Position numbers and translations under genes: made by a program
Shown here: positions 14,161-16,663 of the stretch, one piece after another
Layout: each line of letters opens with the position of its first letter
How positions within the stretch are numbered: the first letter of the stretch is position 1
Notes under the pieces: generated by a model
What the model was told of the DNA's origin: nothing
Seen by the model: the letters and a program-made list of their open reading frames with translations, nothing else
Databases searched by the model: none
Assembly: GCA_035546175.1 (NCBI GenBank)
Contig: DASZWW010000424.1
Location: forward strand, 1-16,663
Source: DASZFV01 sp035546175
GTDB taxonomy: Bacteria > Myxococcota_A > Polyangia > Fen-1088
Length of the DNA: 16,663 nt
Direction of reading: 5' to 3'

Positions 14161-15837
14161 TCACTGGCAAGCCACCTGCGCGCACGACAGCGTGCCGTCC
14201 TGACCGCACGTGCACTTCGGGCAGACCCCGTTCACGGTCATGCCCATGCACGCGAGGCCCGGCTGCGGACACTTGAGCCCCTGCATGCACGCGTCGGGCG
14301 GCAGCGTGGTGCCGCCGCTGCCGCCCGTGCCACCACCCGCCGGCGCGCCACCGTCGGCCGCGCCGCCGCACGGCGCGCATTTGTACATGCCGCTCGTGGG
14401 ATCGCAGTGGCACGTCTGGCAGCTCCCCGTCGAGGTCCCGCCACAGTCGGCGGGCCCCTGGGCGCACGAGGCGCCCTGCTGACAGACCGTCGTCGGACCA
14501 CCGAGCCCAGCGTCGGTCTGCGGGTCGTGGTCGCACGAGGCGCAGGAGCGCGTGCCGTCCTGCCCGCACGCGCACATCATGCACGCGCCGCCGGTCGAAG
14601 CGGTCCCGCACGCCGGCGCGCCCGGCTGGCAGGCCGCGCCCGGCGTGCAGGAGCCCGACGGATCACCGCCGCTCGCCGCGCCGCCATCCTGGGCGCCACC
14701 CGTCCCGCCGCCCGTGATCGTCCCGCCGCCGGCGGAGGCGTCGGCGCCCCCGCTGGGCGGCATGCACGTCCCGCCGCAGTGATAGTGGCCGTCGCTGCCG
14801 CACGTGCAGCAGGTCGCCGAGGCGCTCGGATCGCTCGAGCTGAGCGCGCTCATCGTGTGGCCCGCGCCAGGGTTCGTCGCAGGGCCCGCGCTGACCGACG
14901 CATCGGCAGCGCCGCCGGAGCCGGTCCCCGTGCCGCCCGTGCTCGTCCCGCCGCCGGCGGGCGAGCCGCCGCCGCTGGAGGCGCCCGCGCCGCAGCCCGT
15001 GCCCGGCGTGCACGCGCCGCCCTCGACGCAGGTCGAGGCGATGCTGCCCGAGTCGGGGCAGGTGCTGCAGTGGAGCGTGCCGTCGGCGCCGCAGCTACAG
15101 CAGATGGCCGCGGACGACGCCCCGCTCGAAGGATCGCTCGAGCTGAGCGCGCTCATCGTGTGGCCCGCGCCAGGGTCGTTCGTCGCCGGGCCCGCGCTGG
15201 CCGACGCATCGGCCGCACCGCCGCCCATCGTTCCCCCGCTCGTTCCTGTCTGGGTGCCGCCCGAAGAGCCGCTGTGGGCTCCCGCGCTCGTCGCGCCGCC
15301 GTAGCCGCAGCTCATGCCCGCGGAGCACTTCACGCCGTCGGAGCAGGTGGCCGAGCCGCCCGGCGGTCGATCGCCGACGAAGCCCGTCGAGAAGTGCATG
15401 ACGGGCGCCGCGATCGAGTTGCCCGTCACGGTGCCTTCGATCATGTCGTAGCCGCCCATCGAGTTCGACCAGAAGACCACCGGGTCCTTGGCGCTCTTGA
15501 ACGCGAACGTCACCGTCACCGGCGCCTTGAAGACGGTCCCGGACGGCTCGAACTGGAGGATCGGGCTGTCGGCCGTGATCCCTTGCGGCGCGGTCGCGTC
15601 GGTCGTCGTCATCGTGATCGTCTTGTCCCCGTCCACCGCGCCCGGCGGGACGTCCAGCTTCACGCTGTCGTCCGCGAGCTTGACGGTGCCGCCGGCCTCG
15701 GGCGTCACGGCAGCGCTGGCCGTCTGCATCGCGGGCGGCTTCGCGGCGCTGCCGCATCCCATCAGGGACAGAGCGGCGAAACCAACCGCCAGCTCGGTCA
15801 GAAGATACACGTGTGTCCTCGACGTCTCGCGCGGCAT
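14161..15837 (-). CDS. Lipoprotein with ZU5-like domain and Gly-rich/Cys-rich tandem modules
   Basis: This is a 558-residue surface-type lipoprotein (lipobox LMGC, lipidated Cys28). Residues about 45 to 150 look like a ZU5-type beta domain: GGTVKLADDSVKLDVPPGA, FEPSGTVFKAPVTVTFAF, then a strand ending in MHFSTGF. The remaining 400 residues alternate Gly/Ser/Thr linkers with Cys-rich modules. Five copies of a C-x-C-x-x-DG-x-x-x-C-x-x-C-like motif lie near 247-260, 343-358, 422-435, 475-490 and 540-557. Several are preceded by a CxxGxxCxPGxxC half-module (270-282, 397-411, 452-466, 517-531). They probably form small disulfide-bonded knots. Residues about 194 to 260 and 297 to 358 are a recent duplication. 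ATG 15837 has GAGG four bases upstream. The function is unknown; surface adhesion or a structural coat role is only a guess. Confidence 0.82.
   Translation of the reverse strand: MPRETSRTHVYLLTELAVGFAALSLMGCGSAAKPPAMQTASAAVTPEAGGTVKLADDSVKLDVPPGAVDGDKTITMTTTDATAPQGITADSPILQFEPSGTVFKAPVTVTFAFKSAKDPVVFWSNSMGGYDMIEGTVTGNSIAAPVMHFSTGFVGDRPPGGSATCSDGVKCSAGMSCGYGGATSAGAHSGSSGGTQTGTSGGTMGGGAADASASAGPATNDPGAGHTMSALSSSDPSSGASSAAICCSCGADGTLHCSTCPDSGSIASTCVEGGACTPGTGCGAGASSGGGSPAGGGTSTGGTGTGSGGAADASVSAGPATNPGAGHTMSALSSSDPSASATCCTCGSDGHYHCGGTCMPPSGGADASAGGGTITGGGTGGAQDGGAASGGDPSGSCTPGAACQPGAPACGTASTGGACMMCACGQDGTRSCASCDHDPQTDAGLGGPTTVCQQGASCAQGPADCGGTSTGSCQTCHCDPTSGMYKCAPCGGAADGGAPAGGGTGGSGGTTLPPDACMQGLKCPQPGLACMGMTVNGVCPKCTCGQDGTLSCAQVACQ
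14828..14873. repeat. Exact 46-bp direct repeat inside the Cys-rich lipoprotein gene, copy 1
   Basis: These bases are identical to 15131-15176. The offset of 303 bp is 101 codons, so reading frame is kept. Outside the exact core the similarity continues with scattered changes and a one-codon difference (Asn-Pro-Gly against Asn-Asp-Pro-Gly). Confidence 0.95.
15131..15176. repeat. Exact 46-bp direct repeat inside the Cys-rich lipoprotein gene, copy 2
   Basis: This is the second copy of the same 46 bases. Both encode the stretch GAGHTMSALSSSDP. The perfect DNA identity indicates either recent duplication or ongoing gene conversion. Confidence 0.95.
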
Positions 15838-15939
15838 GTCACCTCGGGGGATGGGAGTGGATGGGGAGAGACCGAGTGTTCTTCGGCGGCAACCCTCGCG
15901 AGCTTGATGACGCTCGACGCGCGAGCGAGGCGAGCGGCT
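15838..15939. other. Short intergenic region before the Cys-rich lipoprotein
   Basis: These 102 bp lie between two minus-strand genes. Apart from the GAGG ribosome binding site next to 15837, no terminator-like hairpin with a T-tract and no clear promoter are visible. Confidence 0.5.
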
Positions 15940-16663
15940 TCAGAAGGTCGGGCTCGTCCAGGCGCGGCCGGCGAGCTGCCCCATCACCGCCGTGATGTAC
16001 GACTTCGCGCCCGCGTCGTACCACCCGCCGCTGTAGTGCGCGCCCACGCAGCCCCACTCGTCGTTCGCGGCGTAAGGGACGCCCGAGACGGCGCGCGCGG
16101 CCTGGCTCGTGTCCCATCCCTCGAAGCACACGCGGCGGAGCCCGAAGATGTAGTCGAGGTGGAAGGGCGTGCTGTCGCGGAACATCGGCCACGCCGACTG
16201 GTGGTACTGCCAGACGATCTGGAACATGCCGTAGGTCTGCGCGCACTCGAGGCCCCCGTCGGCGGCGCGCGTGTCGGCGTCGGGCGGGCACAGCGACGAC
16301 GACGTCGTCGTCCAGTCGCTCGCGAGCGTCTGCGTCCAGCCGCTCGACTGCACGGCCTCGGCGCGGATGTGGTCCTCGTCGAAGCCCCACTTGCACGCGA
16401 CCCACTGCAGCAGCTCGTCCGTCGTGCCCGTGAACGCGCCCGTGATGCGCGCCTCGAGGCCGAGGGCGCGGTTGTCGTAGGCGTTCTCGCTGTTCCAGGG
16501 CGCGAGGGACGCGAGCTGCTTCGCCGTCGGCACGACGTGGTTGGGCGCGGTGTTGGCGGGGCGCGGCTCGTGGCTCGTGCGGCGCACGAGCGCGGCGCAG
16601 GTCGCGTCGTCGGGCAGCGCCGAGCCGGCGGCCAACGTCAGGAACTGCGGCGGGAGCGCGACG
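15940..16663 (-). CDS. Secreted lysozyme/transglycosylase-like protein (5' end outside window)
   Basis: The frame is open to the right edge, so 240 residues of the C-terminal part are seen and any signal peptide is outside. The sequence matches a family I know from actinobacteria and myxobacteria as predicted peptidoglycan-lytic, lysozyme-fold proteins. Matching landmarks are LPDDATCAALVRRTSHEPRP near the visible start, LEARITGAFTGTTDELLQWV, ACKWGFDEDHIRAEAVQ, the QTYGMFQIVWQYH segment, DSTPFHLDYIFGLRRVCFEG, and EWGCVGAHYSGGWYDAGAKS towards the end. In relatives the helix after RAxAV usually carries Glu-Ser (VxES), the presumed catalytic glutamate. Here it reads VQSSGW, so that residue appears to be Ser. 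The protein may therefore be inactive or use another residue. It is followed by the Cys-rich lipoprotein gene 102 bp downstream. Confidence 0.75.
   Translation of the reverse strand, partial: VALPPQFLTLAAGSALPDDATCAALVRRTSHEPRPANTAPNHVVPTAKQLASLAPWNSENAYDNRALGLEARITGAFTGTTDELLQWVACKWGFDEDHIRAEAVQSSGWTQTLASDWTTTSSSLCPPDADTRAADGGLECAQTYGMFQIVWQYHQSAWPMFRDSTPFHLDYIFGLRRVCFEGWDTSQAARAVSGVPYAANDEWGCVGAHYSGGWYDAGAKSYITAVMGQLAGRAWTSPTF

Noticed and set aside
1..16663. tRNA, rRNA, CRISPR array, insertion sequence, phage or toxin-antitoxin genes
   Set aside because: No cloverleaf-like segment, regularly spaced short repeats, transposase or integrase motif was found in either strand by reading.

Overview
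The window is very GC-rich, gene-dense bacterial DNA. Its content fits a member of the Myxococcota (myxobacteria), possibly a Polyangiales-like lineage. The evidence is a eukaryotic-type membrane Ser/Thr kinase with an HRDVSxxN-type catalytic loop, many outer-membrane lipoproteins (several Gly/Cys-rich), two multi-Cys di-haem cytochromes, and strong GGAGG ribosome binding sites. No phylogenetic search was possible, so the assignment rests on pattern only.

Layout. (a) 1-690, minus: the N-terminal 230 codons of ftsZ, running off the left edge. (b) 838-5016, minus: a three-gene operon of porin-like outer-membrane barrel, amicyanin-like cupredoxin, and membrane Ser/Thr kinase. The last two are coupled by a TGATG overlap. 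The operon is preceded by an unusually AT-rich leader (5017-5115) with a candidate promoter. (c) 5165-8942, minus: a YeiH/UPF0324-type membrane transporter followed by a large lipoprotein with a C-terminal di-haem oxidoreductase (DHOR) domain. (d) 8943-9435: the only long gene-free stretch, a divergent intergenic region with a 64-bp degenerate repeat in two copies 108 bp apart and a bulged palindrome. (e) 9436-11052, plus: a di-haem cytochrome c peroxidase/MauG-type lipoprotein. (f) 11103-12353, plus: a four-S1-domain RNA-binding protein. (g) 12385-15837, minus: three cell-envelope proteins (a TolB/CsgG-like plus beta-barrel protein, a small lipoprotein with a proline-rich tail, and a ZU5-like/Cys-rich repeat lipoprotein). 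(h) 15940-16663, minus: the 3' part of a secreted lysozyme/transglycosylase-like protein, running off the right edge.

How it fits together. The central 4 to 11 kb is dominated by extracytoplasmic redox proteins: two di-haem lipoproteins with two CxxCH motifs each, and a cupredoxin with a complete H/C/H/M copper site. The cupredoxin lies between an outer-membrane pore and a transmembrane kinase with an extracytoplasmic sensor region. A reasonable but unproven reading is an envelope redox/metal sensing unit in which the porin and cupredoxin feed the kinase. The right half holds envelope proteins of unknown role and the conserved housekeeping-type S1 protein. No tRNA, rRNA, CRISPR array, transposase or phage gene was seen.
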